Positions 35,207 to 42,897 of a DNA stretch of 64,000 nt are shown here, one piece after another; within the stretch, counting starts at the first letter, position 1, and every line of letters starts with the position of its first letter. Position numbers and translations under genes: made by a program. Source of the stretch: Neobacillus mesonae (GTDB taxonomy: Bacteria; Bacillota; Bacilli; Paenibacillales; Paenibacillaceae); the NCBI GenBank assembly GCA_023715865.1, contig JAMBOW010000008.1, positions 100,962 to 164,961 of the forward strand, written 5' to 3'. The notes under the pieces were generated by a model that did not search any database, was not told the DNA's origin, and saw only the letters and a program-made list of their open reading frames with translations.

Positions 35207-35331
35207 GATTGCTCACCTCTTCTCCGTGCACTTATTTCCAATCATTTTTCTGAAAGTTAGGATGCATCCAGAAGCCCCAATTTATGCAAGTTATGTGCTT
35301 TACGAAAGATACTCTTCGATTTTTGAAGCAA

Positions 35332-35357
35332 TAAAAAAAGCTCTGCATAAGCAGAGC
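35332..35357 (-). terminator. Terminator after DoxX gene
   Basis: GCTCTGC (35340-35346), loop ATAA, GCAGAGC (35351-35357); minus-strand tail of seven T. Confidence 0.9.
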
Positions 35358-35389
35358 CTCATATTGCAACTATATTTGATTACCTGTTA

Positions 35390-35803
35390 TTATCTACGGC
35401 CTCTTCTTCTAAACAGGCTGTCCACGGCCACATATCTGCTGCCTGCCACGGCTAGGGTAAGCCCCATACCAATCAAGGCTACATCAAGCTCATATCCACC
35501 AACAAACGGAGCGCCGGACTTCGCAGTAAAAATGGCCCCTAGCAGAATGATAACAAATATAAGGCTGACCCATCTTGTAAACAATCCGATAATGAGCAGC
35601 AGCCCTCCGAAAAATTCAACCAATGCGACAAGAGTTGCCATAAAACCAGGAAGGCCTAAGCTCACAAAGAAGCTTTCGGTCCCTTCCATGCCCTGAAACT
35701 TAACGATCCCATGGGCCATAAAAATAAATCCCAGCACAAGCCTCGTAATCAGCAGACCTATTTCCATATTTCGAGTCTGGCTGTAGTTGTTGTTACTATA
35801 CAT
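35390..35803 (-). CDS. DoxX family membrane protein
   Basis: A 137-residue, four-helix membrane protein. Seen: ITRLVLGFIFMAHGIVKFQG (the conserved HG..K of DoxX), ALVEFFGGLLLIIGLFTRW (the E-F/L-GG-L-L signature) and a last helix ending in a basic RRRGRR. DoxX/SURF1-like members are linked to oxidative stress or detoxification in some bacteria, but the activity is not defined. GGAGG ten bases before ATG 35803. Confidence 0.9.
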   Translation of the reverse strand: MYSNNNYSQTRNMEIGLLITRLVLGFIFMAHGIVKFQGMEGTESFFVSLGLPGFMATLVALVEFFGGLLLIIGLFTRWVSLIFVIILLGAIFTAKSGAPFVGGYELDVALIGMGLTLAVAGSRYVAVDSLFRRRGRR

Positions 35804-35827
35804 TGACTCATATCCTCCTTCAAATCA

Positions 35828-36691
35828 TTAATAATGGGCAAAATTAAACAATAAAAACAAGACGGTAAGGACAATGCAAGAAACTGTAGTATTCCATTTA
35901 GAGAAGGATAGCAGCAGCTCTTTATCCGGCTCCAATATTCGGGCGATTCGATCGTTAATGGACACATCTGCAGCAAAGGGTGAAACCGCCGCTCCTTCGA
36001 ACATGCGACTTTCTGCGCCAGAATGAATGAGCTTAATCAATGCGCCGCCGAGTCCAATCGCAGTCCCTGCCTGAGTAATCGCATAATGATCAGCCAGTAT
36101 TTCTCTGACTGTTTTATAGTTTGCCAATATGTTCTTTAGTATGGGTACGTAGCCCAGAATGGATACACTTAGTGTCAGCAAATAGGTTTTGAGCGGGTCA
36201 TAATGACGCAGATGATAATGTTCATGATACAGCACGGCGTTCAGCTCATGCCCGTCCAGCATCTCAATGAGACCCGTCGACAACACAATCTTTCTTCGTA
36301 GTGTGCCAAAAGCAAGCGCAACAGGCTGTGCAGCCGAGATAACGATCAGCTGCCTCCTAAGCTTAAGATGTTGATACTTAGCTGCAATCCTCTTGGTAAC
36401 GGCTTCATCTTTGAGCAGTTGTATGTACCTCTCTGCTTTCGCTGTTTTAACTACATGCTTAACCACATGCAAGCCAGTAAGAAGGAGCGTACCTAATACA
36501 AGTAAATTTAATAGATGAATGAGGGATAAGAGACCGAGCTCTCTCAACCAGTGGGTACACCAGGCAAAAAAATTATGGTGAACTTCTACATCCCAAATCA
36601 TATGAGCCCCATATAATCCCATCTGTATAAAAACAGCGATCATGATCGCCATACCGGCAGTGAACAAGGCGGTCGAACGATACCTCCACAT
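35828..36691 (-). CDS. M56-family (BlaR1-like) membrane metallopeptidase without sensor domain
   Basis: A 287-residue membrane protein with helices at about 8-27, 52-75, 170-190 and 265-284. Seen: zinc protease motif H156-E157-H-Y-H160 in YHEHYHLRHYDP, plus an upstream AFGTLRRKIVLSTGLIEML block typical of M56 peptidases. It lacks the extracellular penicillin-binding domain of BlaR1/MecR1. ATG 36691 shares one base with the BlaI stop (TGATG), AAGGA nine bases upstream. M56/BlaI pairs form signalling units in which the protease relieves repression; the stimulus is unknown. No target genes other than the pair itself are evident. Confidence 0.9.
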   Translation of the reverse strand: MWRYRSTALFTAGMAIMIAVFIQMGLYGAHMIWDVEVHHNFFAWCTHWLRELGLLSLIHLLNLLVLGTLLLTGLHVVKHVVKTAKAERYIQLLKDEAVTKRIAAKYQHLKLRRQLIVISAAQPVALAFGTLRRKIVLSTGLIEMLDGHELNAVLYHEHYHLRHYDPLKTYLLTLSVSILGYVPILKNILANYKTVREILADHYAITQAGTAIGLGGALIKLIHSGAESRMFEGAAVSPFAADVSINDRIARILEPDKELLLSFSKWNTTVSCIVLTVLFLLFNFAHY

Positions 36692-37107
36692 CACTCTAGA
36701 TCCTTTTTCCACTGCTTGATCTTTTGTTCGAGACGACGAATAAGCTCAGGGTCCGCTTCTTCTACGGCATCAAGCATATGGGTTACCGCAATAGAGCCAA
36801 ACTGATCCATCAGCTCCAGTGTAAGCTCCTTGGATTGTGTAGTCATGAACTCTTCTCTAGACTGGGCCGGAGTATATATAGAAGTTCTCCCTTGAAGGGA
36901 TTTCAAAAGCACACCTTTGTCGACAAGCCGGTTCATTACAGTCATCACCGTATTGAAATTGATCGCCTTATCTTCACCTAATTTCACCTGTACATCCTTA
37001 ATGCTGAGCGATTCATAATTCCACAACACATCCATGATTTTCGCTTCCAGCGGGCCGAAGAAACGGTTCAATCCTTGCTCGCCTACCTTAAAGTGACTAA
37101 TTTTCAT
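36691..37107 (-). CDS. BlaI/MecI/CopY-family transcriptional repressor
   Basis: A 138-residue winged-helix repressor. Seen: LEAKIMDVLWNYESLSIKDV, the recognition region FNTVMTVMNRLVDKGVL, the wing GRTSIYTPA, and a C-terminal dimerisation helix pair. Overlaps the M56 protease gene by one base, so the two are coupled. GGGGGTG before ATG 37107. Probably autoregulates its promoter at 37131-37158, though no textbook BlaI box was seen. Confidence 0.92.
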   Translation of the reverse strand: MKISHFKVGEQGLNRFFGPLEAKIMDVLWNYESLSIKDVQVKLGEDKAINFNTVMTVMNRLVDKGVLLKSLQGRTSIYTPAQSREEFMTTQSKELTLELMDQFGSIAVTHMLDAVEEADPELIRRLEQKIKQWKKDLE

Positions 37108-37130
37108 GCCGCACCCCCTTTACACTACTC

Positions 37131-37158
37131 ATTGTATTGTCATATTTAAAGTTGTCAA
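37131..37158 (-). promoter_or_regulatory. SigA-type promoter of the BlaI/M56 operon
   Basis: Minus strand TTGACA (37158-37153), 16-base spacer, TACAAT (37136-37131), about 24 bases before the start codon. Confidence 0.7.
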
Positions 37159-37242
37159 CCGCCTTCCTCTTAAATGGGTAAGCAGTGCTTTCATGTAACA
37201 ACGGTCGAGAAGACTATCAAATGATATATCAAAAGCCGCATA

Positions 37243-37286
37243 AACCAAAAAATACCGTACAGGGTCTGACCCCTACACGGTATTTT
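37243..37286 (-). terminator. Terminator after catalase gene
   Basis: AAAATACCGT (37249-37258) and ACGGTATTTT (37277-37286), inner GGG/CCC pairing; minus-strand tail TTTTTTGG. Confidence 0.85.
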
Positions 37287-37300
37287 AACAGATATATTTA

Positions 37301-38767
37301 TTATTTCGTTTCTTGTGTTACATTCAATTCTACAGCTAAACCCAGTCCTTCAGCAATTCGAGTTCCGTATTCCGGATCTGCTTTGTAGAAGTGAGCAATT
37401 TGGCGGCGTTTGATTTCATCGTGCTCTACCGGTTTCATCGCACCTACGATATTCGCTACCAGGCGAGTACGCTCTTCTTCACTTAGTAGACGATAAAGAT
37501 CGCCTGCTTGTGAGTAATGATCGTCACTGTTATAAGCAACCTGTGCTGCTTCACCCGTTACTTCAAATGGAGTTTGTTTTGCACTCGCATCTTCGAATGG
37601 TCCACCAAAGCTGTTTGGCTCGTAGTACATAGAACGTCCGCCATTGTCGCCAGTTGCCATGAAGCCGTCACGTTGATGATTGTTAACTTCGGCTTTAGGA
37701 CGGTTAACCGGTAATTGGTTATGGTTTGCGCCTACACGGTAACGATGTGCGTCACCGTATGCAAATAGACGTCCCTGAAGCAGTTTATCCGGAGAAGCTT
37801 CGATACCAGGTACAAATGAGCCCGGGCTGAATGTTGCCTGCTCCACCTCAGCAAAGTAGTTCTCTGGGTTGCGATTGAGAGTCATCGTTCCTACCTCGAT
37901 AAGCGGATAGTCCTTTTGGGACCATACCTTTGTAATATCGAATGGATCATAACGGTACGTATTCGCATCCTCGATTGGCATAATTTGAACGTGGAGCGTC
38001 CAGGAAGGGAAGTCTCCCTCTTCAATGGCATTGAACAAATCTTCGATATGATAGTCTGGATTTTCACCGGCAAGCTGCTCTGCAGTTGCGGAATCCAGGT
38101 TTTTAATCCCTTGATTTGTTTTGAAGTGATATTTAACCCATACTGCTTCACCTTCAGCATTTACCCATTTGAACGTGTGGCTTCCAAATCCATGCATATG
38201 TCTCCATGTTGCCGGAATACCTCGGTCAGACATCAGAATGGACACTTGATGCAGAGACTCCGGAGAAAGAGACCAGAAATCCCATACCGCATTTGGGTTT
38301 TTCAGATGTGTGCGCGGATCTCTTTTTTGTGTATGGATAAAGTCCGGGAATTTAATTGCATCACGAATAAAGAAGATCGGTGTGTTGTTACCTACGAGAT
38401 CATAGTTTCCTTCTTCCGTATAGAACTTGACAGCAAATCCGCGCGGATCGCGAAGCGTATCTGCGGAACCCAGCTCTCCGGCTACAGTTGAAAAGCGGAT
38501 AAACATTTCGGTTTCTTTTCCAACCTCGTTAAACAATTTTGCCTTCGTATATTTAGACATATCATTTGTAACTTTGAATACGCCGAATGCGCCGCCGCCT
38601 TTCGCATGCACTACACGCTCAGGAACACGCTCACGGTTGAAATGTGCCAGTTTTTCGAGCAAATGAACGTCCTGAATCAATGTTGGTCCACGGCTGCCCG
38701 CGGTCATCGAGTTTTGATTGTCTCCAACAGGAGCTCCCCAGCTAGTTGTTAAACGTTTGTTCGTCAT
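37301..38767 (-). CDS. katA: Monofunctional heme catalase (clade 3)
   Basis: A 488-residue cytosolic catalase converting H2O2 to water and oxygen. Seen: N-terminal TTSWGAPVGDNQNSMTAG, catalytic His54 in RVVHAKGGGAFGVF, FSTVAGELGSADTLRDPRGF, catalytic Asn in YDLVGNNTPIFFIRD, and the heme-ligand Tyr in RLFAYGDAHRYRVG. The small-subunit length fits clade 3 (KatA of Bacillus). An exact 9-1-9 palindrome lies 38 bases upstream and a PerR-type gene sits 1 kb away, so peroxide-responsive repression is likely. Own terminator. Confidence 0.97.
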   Translation of the reverse strand: MTNKRLTTSWGAPVGDNQNSMTAGSRGPTLIQDVHLLEKLAHFNRERVPERVVHAKGGGAFGVFKVTNDMSKYTKAKLFNEVGKETEMFIRFSTVAGELGSADTLRDPRGFAVKFYTEEGNYDLVGNNTPIFFIRDAIKFPDFIHTQKRDPRTHLKNPNAVWDFWSLSPESLHQVSILMSDRGIPATWRHMHGFGSHTFKWVNAEGEAVWVKYHFKTNQGIKNLDSATAEQLAGENPDYHIEDLFNAIEEGDFPSWTLHVQIMPIEDANTYRYDPFDITKVWSQKDYPLIEVGTMTLNRNPENYFAEVEQATFSPGSFVPGIEASPDKLLQGRLFAYGDAHRYRVGANHNQLPVNRPKAEVNNHQRDGFMATGDNGGRSMYYEPNSFGGPFEDASAKQTPFEVTGEAAQVAYNSDDHYSQAGDLYRLLSEEERTRLVANIVGAMKPVEHDEIKRRQIAHFYKADPEYGTRIAEGLGLAVELNVTQETK

Positions 38768-38805
38768 ACTGCTGCACCTCTCTACTATTTTATATTTATA
38801 TGTGT

Positions 38806-38824
38806 ATTTAGATCTGATCTAAAT
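38806..38824. promoter_or_regulatory. Perfect 9-1-9 palindrome upstream of catalase (PerR-type operator candidate)
   Basis: ATTTAGATC, one base, GATCTAAAT (38806-38824), about 39 bases before the catalase start. The half site TTAGAT recurs in the palindrome upstream of the PerR-type gene. It differs from the B. subtilis PerR box (TTATAAT-n-ATTATAA) at several positions. Confidence 0.5.
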
Positions 38825-38952
38825 TTATGTATAGATTGTAGCATGGACGATTCTCCTCTTGCATGAAAAACAAATGAACATTTGCGTTCAGTGTATGAAC
38901 CTTCTTAATCACAATATGAAGATTATGGTAGGAATATGAACATATTGAAATG

Positions 38953-38992
38953 CACAAAAAAAGCCTTTAAATGAAATGTCATTTAAAGGCTT
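38953..38992 (-). terminator. Terminator after response-regulator gene
   Basis: Perfect 14-base arms AAGCCTTTAAATGA (38961-38974) and its complement (38979-38992), 4-base loop, minus-strand TTTTTT. Confidence 0.92.
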
Positions 38993-38996
38993 CTCT

Positions 38997-39818
38997 CTAG
39001 TCCGCAAGCCGGTATCCGACTCCTCTTACGGTAATGATATATTTAGGTGCAGCCGCTTGATCACCAAGCTTCTTGCGCAGACTTTTAATATGCACATCTA
39101 CGACGTTGCTGCCTCCGGTAAAATCAGTTTCCCATACGCGGCTAAGCATTTCCTCACGGGAGATGACAGAGCCCTTCGCATTCATAAGAATCAAGAGAAG
39201 GTCGTATTCTGTCTTGGTAAGGTGTATTTGTTTGTCCTGTTTATATACAAGCATCCGTTCAATATCTACTCTAAGGTCTTTAAATACAATACATTCACTG
39301 CTGCTCGGCTTGGTTACCTGATTATATCGAGGTACTGCGCGGTTAATAATGCGCTGTACATGATAAAGCGCCTCATGAGGGCGTCCAGGCCACACCAGCA
39401 GCTCTTCCTGAAGCAGCTCAGGTGCAGCGCCTCTGATAAAGTTCTCACTGACCAGGAACAGGTTCTGCGCAGTCGTTGAATTCTTCAGCTTGAGCTGTAG
39501 TTCAAGCGCGTCTGCTTCATCATAAGAGGTCACATCATAGATCAGCAGGTCATGAGGAATGCTTGCGTACAGGTCCGGCTCCAAGCGATGAAACATCATC
39601 ACATCAAAGCAGCGATCTGTGAGCAGCTTAACGAGATCATGAACCTGATTCAAGACAGGACTTACGAGAAGAATCCGCTTCGTCACAGCGCAGAAGGGCA
39701 CTGCAGGCTCTTCTGTTCTGCTCCACAGCTGAGCTGCTTTATCCTGGGATATTAGAATCGAACTATAAGGATACTGATTACGATTTAAGATTTCTGCTTG
39801 CTTTTGCATTCCGGACAT
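38997..39818 (-). CDS. OmpR-type winged-helix regulator with degenerate receiver domain
   Basis: A 273-residue DNA-binding protein. About 46 residues of leader precede a receiver-like domain (about 47-165) starting KRILLVSPVLN. The normal acidic pair after strand 1 is missing (SPVL), an Asp remains at the phosphorylation position (LLIYDVTSYDE), and the conserved Lys is replaced (WPGRPHE). The C-terminal OmpR/PhoB winged helix is intact (FKDLRVDIERMLVY, LTKTEYDLLLILM, GSNVVDVHIKSLRKKLGD, ITVRGVGYRL). No histidine kinase is nearby. It overlaps the PerR-type gene by 34 bases in another frame and is surely cotranslated. Likely a phosphorylation-independent regulator tied to peroxide control (inference). 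Confidence 0.87.
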   Translation of the reverse strand: MSGMQKQAEILNRNQYPYSSILISQDKAAQLWSRTEEPAVPFCAVTKRILLVSPVLNQVHDLVKLLTDRCFDVMMFHRLEPDLYASIPHDLLIYDVTSYDEADALELQLKLKNSTTAQNLFLVSENFIRGAAPELLQEELLVWPGRPHEALYHVQRIINRAVPRYNQVTKPSSSECIVFKDLRVDIERMLVYKQDKQIHLTKTEYDLLLILMNAKGSVISREEMLSRVWETDFTGGSNVVDVHIKSLRKKLGDQAAAPKYIITVRGVGYRLAD

Positions 39819-40183
39819 ACACCTCCAAATACGACATGTGCGTGATCAATTTCATATCCTGTTTCTTTGGCAACGGATTCCGTCCAAGTCTCAGGTACCT
39901 CTGTCATGACTTCGTCCACCTTGCCGCATACTTCACAGATGATATGCTGATGGTCATCCGTTCGGGCGTCATATCTGCTTGCCGACTCGCCAAGCTTAAG
40001 CTCACGAATCATTTCCTTTTCAACCAAATATCGTAAAGAATTGTATACCGTACCATATGCTAAATTATACCCTTCCTGGGAAAGCATTGTCATCACTTCT
40101 GCAGCAGTAGGGTGGTTATGTGACTTTCTTACTACATCATAAACAGCTTGACGCTGTGTTGTCAGATTTAATGTTTTAGCCAT
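39785..40183 (-). CDS. perR: Fur-family repressor, PerR-like
   Basis: A 132-residue metal-dependent repressor. Seen: winged helix (TTQRQAVYDVV, HPTAAEVMTML, YGTVYNSLRYL), structural zinc cysteines C83-x2-C86 and C123-x2-C126, and regulatory-metal residues aligning with B. subtilis PerR H37, D85, H91 and H93 (here H24, D72, H78, H80). The position of PerR Asp104 is Glu91 in an ungapped alignment, as in Fur, with an Asp just before it. Normally represses katA and other peroxide genes. A palindrome upstream at 40222-40246 suggests autoregulation. The name follows overall similarity and the nearby catalase; a Fur-like role remains possible. Confidence 0.85.
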   Translation of the reverse strand: MAKTLNLTTQRQAVYDVVRKSHNHPTAAEVMTMLSQEGYNLAYGTVYNSLRYLVEKEMIRELKLGESASRYDARTDDHQHIICEVCGKVDEVMTEVPETWTESVAKETGYEIDHAHVVFGGVCPECKSKQKS

Positions 40184-40221
40184 AAGATCACCAGATCTCC
40201 TTCTATTTGAAAAGAACTTAT

Positions 40222-40246
40222 TTTTAGATTAAGTATAAATCTAAAA
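40222..40246. promoter_or_regulatory. Palindrome upstream of PerR-type gene
   Basis: TTTTAGATT (40222-40230), 7 bases, AATCTAAAA (40238-40246). The inner 15 bases starting at 40224 fit the PerR box TTATAAT-n-ATTATAA at 11 of 14 positions. It lies 39 bases before the start codon. Confidence 0.5.
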
Positions 40247-40332
40247 TCATAGGCAGTCAATCCCTGTATAAAACCTTGCTTGGAACACAAATGATATATA
40301 CTATTACACATTTGCACAGAGGAGACCCATAT

Positions 40333-40653
40333 ATGTGGAAAGTTTTTGGAGCTTTTTCCGTCCTGTCCCTAATGACTATTGCGTTCGATTTGGCTACCGA
40401 TTTCCTTTTTGGCCATGGTCCCATAGATTCCGCCTTCAATCTGAACAACTACATCCTGCGGCAATCCGAAAAAAACACACTGAAGCTGGCGGGGGCATTC
40501 GTATTCATATACTTTTTGGGTAAGCCCATCAGTAAAGGCTTATTTAAACTATTTATCTTAATAAATAAGCCTTTACGCTCCGGCCCTCCCTTGTCTTCGC
40601 TTATGAATCCAGCCGGCTACAAGCAGCAGGCTGGGGAAAAAAAACAGAAATAG
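40333..40653 (+). CDS. Small membrane protein, unknown function
   Basis: A 106-residue protein with two hydrophobic segments (about 3-22 and 47-66) and a basic, Lys/Gln-rich end. GAGGAG sits eight bases before ATG 40333, a very good start. Its last 81 bases overlap the 3' end of the convergent germinant receptor B gene, and a long inverted repeat lies inside the coding region at 40531-40577. No family recognised. Confidence 0.6.
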   Translation: MWKVFGAFSVLSLMTIAFDLATDFLFGHGPIDSAFNLNNYILRQSEKNTLKLAGAFVFIYFLGKPISKGLFKLFILINKPLRSGPPLSSLMNPAGYKQQAGEKKQK

Positions 40654-41673
40654 AGGATGCACATAATAGAAAGCAAGTACACCAAACTCGATTTGAAAGA
40701 TATAGTTTCTTGCCATGGCATAAGACCATATTAAAAAAATAAACGCGATGGGAACCACCAATTTACGATAAGGTATATTGAAAATATCGGATGCCCCAAT
40801 CAGTACGGCAGAAAAGTAAAGAGCTACTCTGTAAAAATTAGAGATAATCATGGTCATCACGACAAGAATGTCCACCCGCTGGATAAAATCAGAAATTTGC
40901 ACTGTACTGATCGTGGATAACACAGGGAAAGGAGAGCCCTTAGCAATATTGAGCCCCAGCGCAGCGATATTAAGAAGCATCGTCTGAGTCAAAAGCAGAC
41001 CTCCGAATACGATGGCGATAACACCGATATAACCGCCCTTCTCCGGTCTTCTCATATAAGGGAGCAGCATTAGAAAAAGGATCATCTCCCCATAAGGAAC
41101 AATCAGCGTATCCGTGGTGATTGCATTCCAAACACCCCCAAATCCATTCTCAAGAATAGGAAGGAGAAAATCAAAATGCAGGGAGTCTGAAGCAAATAGC
41201 AAAAAATTTATAATAACAACAACGATCAGGATGAATACCATCAATAGAACTGCAGTGCGCGCCAGCACCTCAAATCCTAAATAGGTAACATATGCGATAC
41301 ATGCAACCATTAAGACGGTAATGACGACCAGCGGTGTGTTATTAAGCAGAATGATGTTGACAAGGTTGGCTCCTTCCCGTAAATTACGAGAGCCAATATA
41401 CATGAAATAGATGACATACATTAACCCCACAGCAATTCCTAAATATTTGCCGAGCAGTTTGCGGCTGATCGCTGTCAGCGTAAGCGCAGGGAAAGGCTTG
41501 GCTATGGACGAGTAAACCCAGAACAAGACCGCTCCAAGGAACGTACTGATGAGCGACGCAATCCATGCATCCCTGCCCGCTGAAAAGCCTAAATTTATGA
41601 CAGCAGCAACTCCGACCTCAAACATTAACATTAAGGAAATCATTTGTCCCGCACTGATCTGGTTTCTATTCAT
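40573..41673 (-). CDS. Spore germinant receptor B subunit (GerAB-type), operon 2
   Basis: A 366-residue, about 10-helix protein of the same family as the operon 1 B subunit but clearly diverged. Seen: ISAGQMISLMLMFEVGVAAVINL start, YVIYFMYIGSRNLREGANLVN, NGFGGVWNAITTDTLIVPYGE, and TVQISDFIQRVDILVVMTMIISNFYR. It probably binds a germinant in the spore inner membrane. Begins three bases after the C-subunit stop. The stop is followed by TAAAGGCTTATTTA...TAAATAAGCCTTTA, a hairpin without a T tail that may terminate or stabilise the message. Confidence 0.93.
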   Translation of the reverse strand: MNRNQISAGQMISLMLMFEVGVAAVINLGFSAGRDAWIASLISTFLGAVLFWVYSSIAKPFPALTLTAISRKLLGKYLGIAVGLMYVIYFMYIGSRNLREGANLVNIILLNNTPLVVITVLMVACIAYVTYLGFEVLARTAVLLMVFILIVVVIINFLLFASDSLHFDFLLPILENGFGGVWNAITTDTLIVPYGEMILFLMLLPYMRRPEKGGYIGVIAIVFGGLLLTQTMLLNIAALGLNIAKGSPFPVLSTISTVQISDFIQRVDILVVMTMIISNFYRVALYFSAVLIGASDIFNIPYRKLVVPIAFIFLIWSYAMARNYIFQIEFGVLAFYYVHPLFLFFFPSLLLVAGWIHKRRQGRAGA

Positions 41674-41676
41674 CCC

Positions 41677-42897
41677 TTAATCTTCTCCTCCGCTGCTGTA
41701 TGGGTTCGTACGTGTTAATGTGTTTATAATGACCGAGTTCACGTCCACTTCGACATCACTCTGCGCAAATTTTTCCGACCAATCATCACTCTCCTTCCAC
41801 GCTTTGTATTCAGGAGAACGTTCCTTCTCAAGCGCGTATCCAAACCCGAGCACATCCGTTCCTGCCTCTTGAGCCGCTTTTACAGCGGACAACACGATTT
41901 GCTTGGTTTTTTCATTCCAGGTCTTCTCGTATATCCGAATGACCTCACCTCTATCAAGCTTCACTGGACAGTGCACCTCATTCATTGTCCCTTCCTGCTT
42001 GACGTCTATATGAAAATGCGGTGTGCCGTCTATAACAGATGCCTTAATCTTAGACTTGTAGAAAACAGACTCTACAGCGACAACTTCTGATGAATCTAGA
42101 TGGCAGGTAAGATTGGCCATTGATTTTTTCGTCTTGTTTTTAAGTATGGCTAGACCCAGGGGCTCATCCTTTTCCATCCAGCCAACCAGCTTATCTCCCT
42201 TGAACATGGCCATGCCGTCTAATTCTGTGTAGGCAGAGGTCAAGGTCCCTTCCCGATTCTCCTTGGTTGCAGCAACGTTCTTCTCTCCCTTGATTAGGAT
42301 ACCTGTGATTGTAGGCCCTCCACCTGGAACAATCATCCCGCGAATGGTCTCATCGATTCTCGAAGAAAAGTTATGCGAATACTGCTGGGAGGTAAAATTG
42401 AGCTTATCAGCGATATTATTGGCTGTAATCGGACTTACCGGACTTGTAACTGCAAGCACATCCTTCGATTTTGAGCCTTTTGCAATCAAGATTTGCATCG
42501 TAATTCGAGTTTCAGGATCCCGCTCCACGAGGTCAATAAACTTACCTATCCCTGCATCCCTGGCCAGTTCCTCACTGATGATGACAACTTCGGCATGAGA
42601 GCCTGATGATCTTCTAGGAATTTTTTTCGACATCTTGCTGATGGCCTCTTGCATGGTTCTTCCTTGCTCAGAGAAAACAAAGGCGGGTGTTGTCCCCAGC
42701 CCTCGATTACCGGAGACCTCATTAGGAACGACAGCTTGGAACGAAAACTCATAGATTCCCTTCGCATTGCCGCGGTCCACTCCAAAGCCGGACAGGATCA
42801 GACGATCCTTCAGCTCCACTGCGTCCCAGCAGCCGGCAACTGCAAAGGACATGAGAACGATGACAATGACAAGCAGAAGTTTGCGCTTCATGTTCAT
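41677..42897 (-). CDS. Spore germinant receptor C subunit (Ger(x)C lipoprotein), operon 2
   Basis: A 406-residue lipoprotein with lipobox AVAGC followed by CWDAVELKDRLILSGFGVDRG, then the SKMSKKIPRRSSGSHAEVVIISEELARD and DGMAMFKGDKLVGWM blocks of the family, and C-terminal VLGFGYALEKERSPEYKAWK. It overlaps the A gene by four bases (ATGA). The second ATG (42891) has a better-spaced GAAAGGG and may be the true start. Anchored outside the spore inner membrane. Confidence 0.93.
   Translation of the reverse strand: MNMKRKLLLVIVIVLMSFAVAGCWDAVELKDRLILSGFGVDRGNAKGIYEFSFQAVVPNEVSGNRGLGTTPAFVFSEQGRTMQEAISKMSKKIPRRSSGSHAEVVIISEELARDAGIGKFIDLVERDPETRITMQILIAKGSKSKDVLAVTSPVSPITANNIADKLNFTSQQYSHNFSSRIDETIRGMIVPGGGPTITGILIKGEKNVAATKENREGTLTSAYTELDGMAMFKGDKLVGWMEKDEPLGLAILKNKTKKSMANLTCHLDSSEVVAVESVFYKSKIKASVIDGTPHFHIDVKQEGTMNEVHCPVKLDRGEVIRIYEKTWNEKTKQIVLSAVKAAQEAGTDVLGFGYALEKERSPEYKAWKESDDWSEKFAQSDVEVDVNSVIINTLTRTNPYSSGGED

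Noticed and set aside
37121..37136. TACA-N8-TGTA as a BlaI operator
   Set aside because: BlaI/MecI/CopY boxes have TACA and TGTA much closer together; part of this pattern is simply the -10 hexamer.
37249..37286. GGGTCTGACCCC in the catalase terminator as a second IS end
   Set aside because: It resembles the IS terminus only because both contain a short GGG/CCC palindrome; no transposase remnant is next to it.
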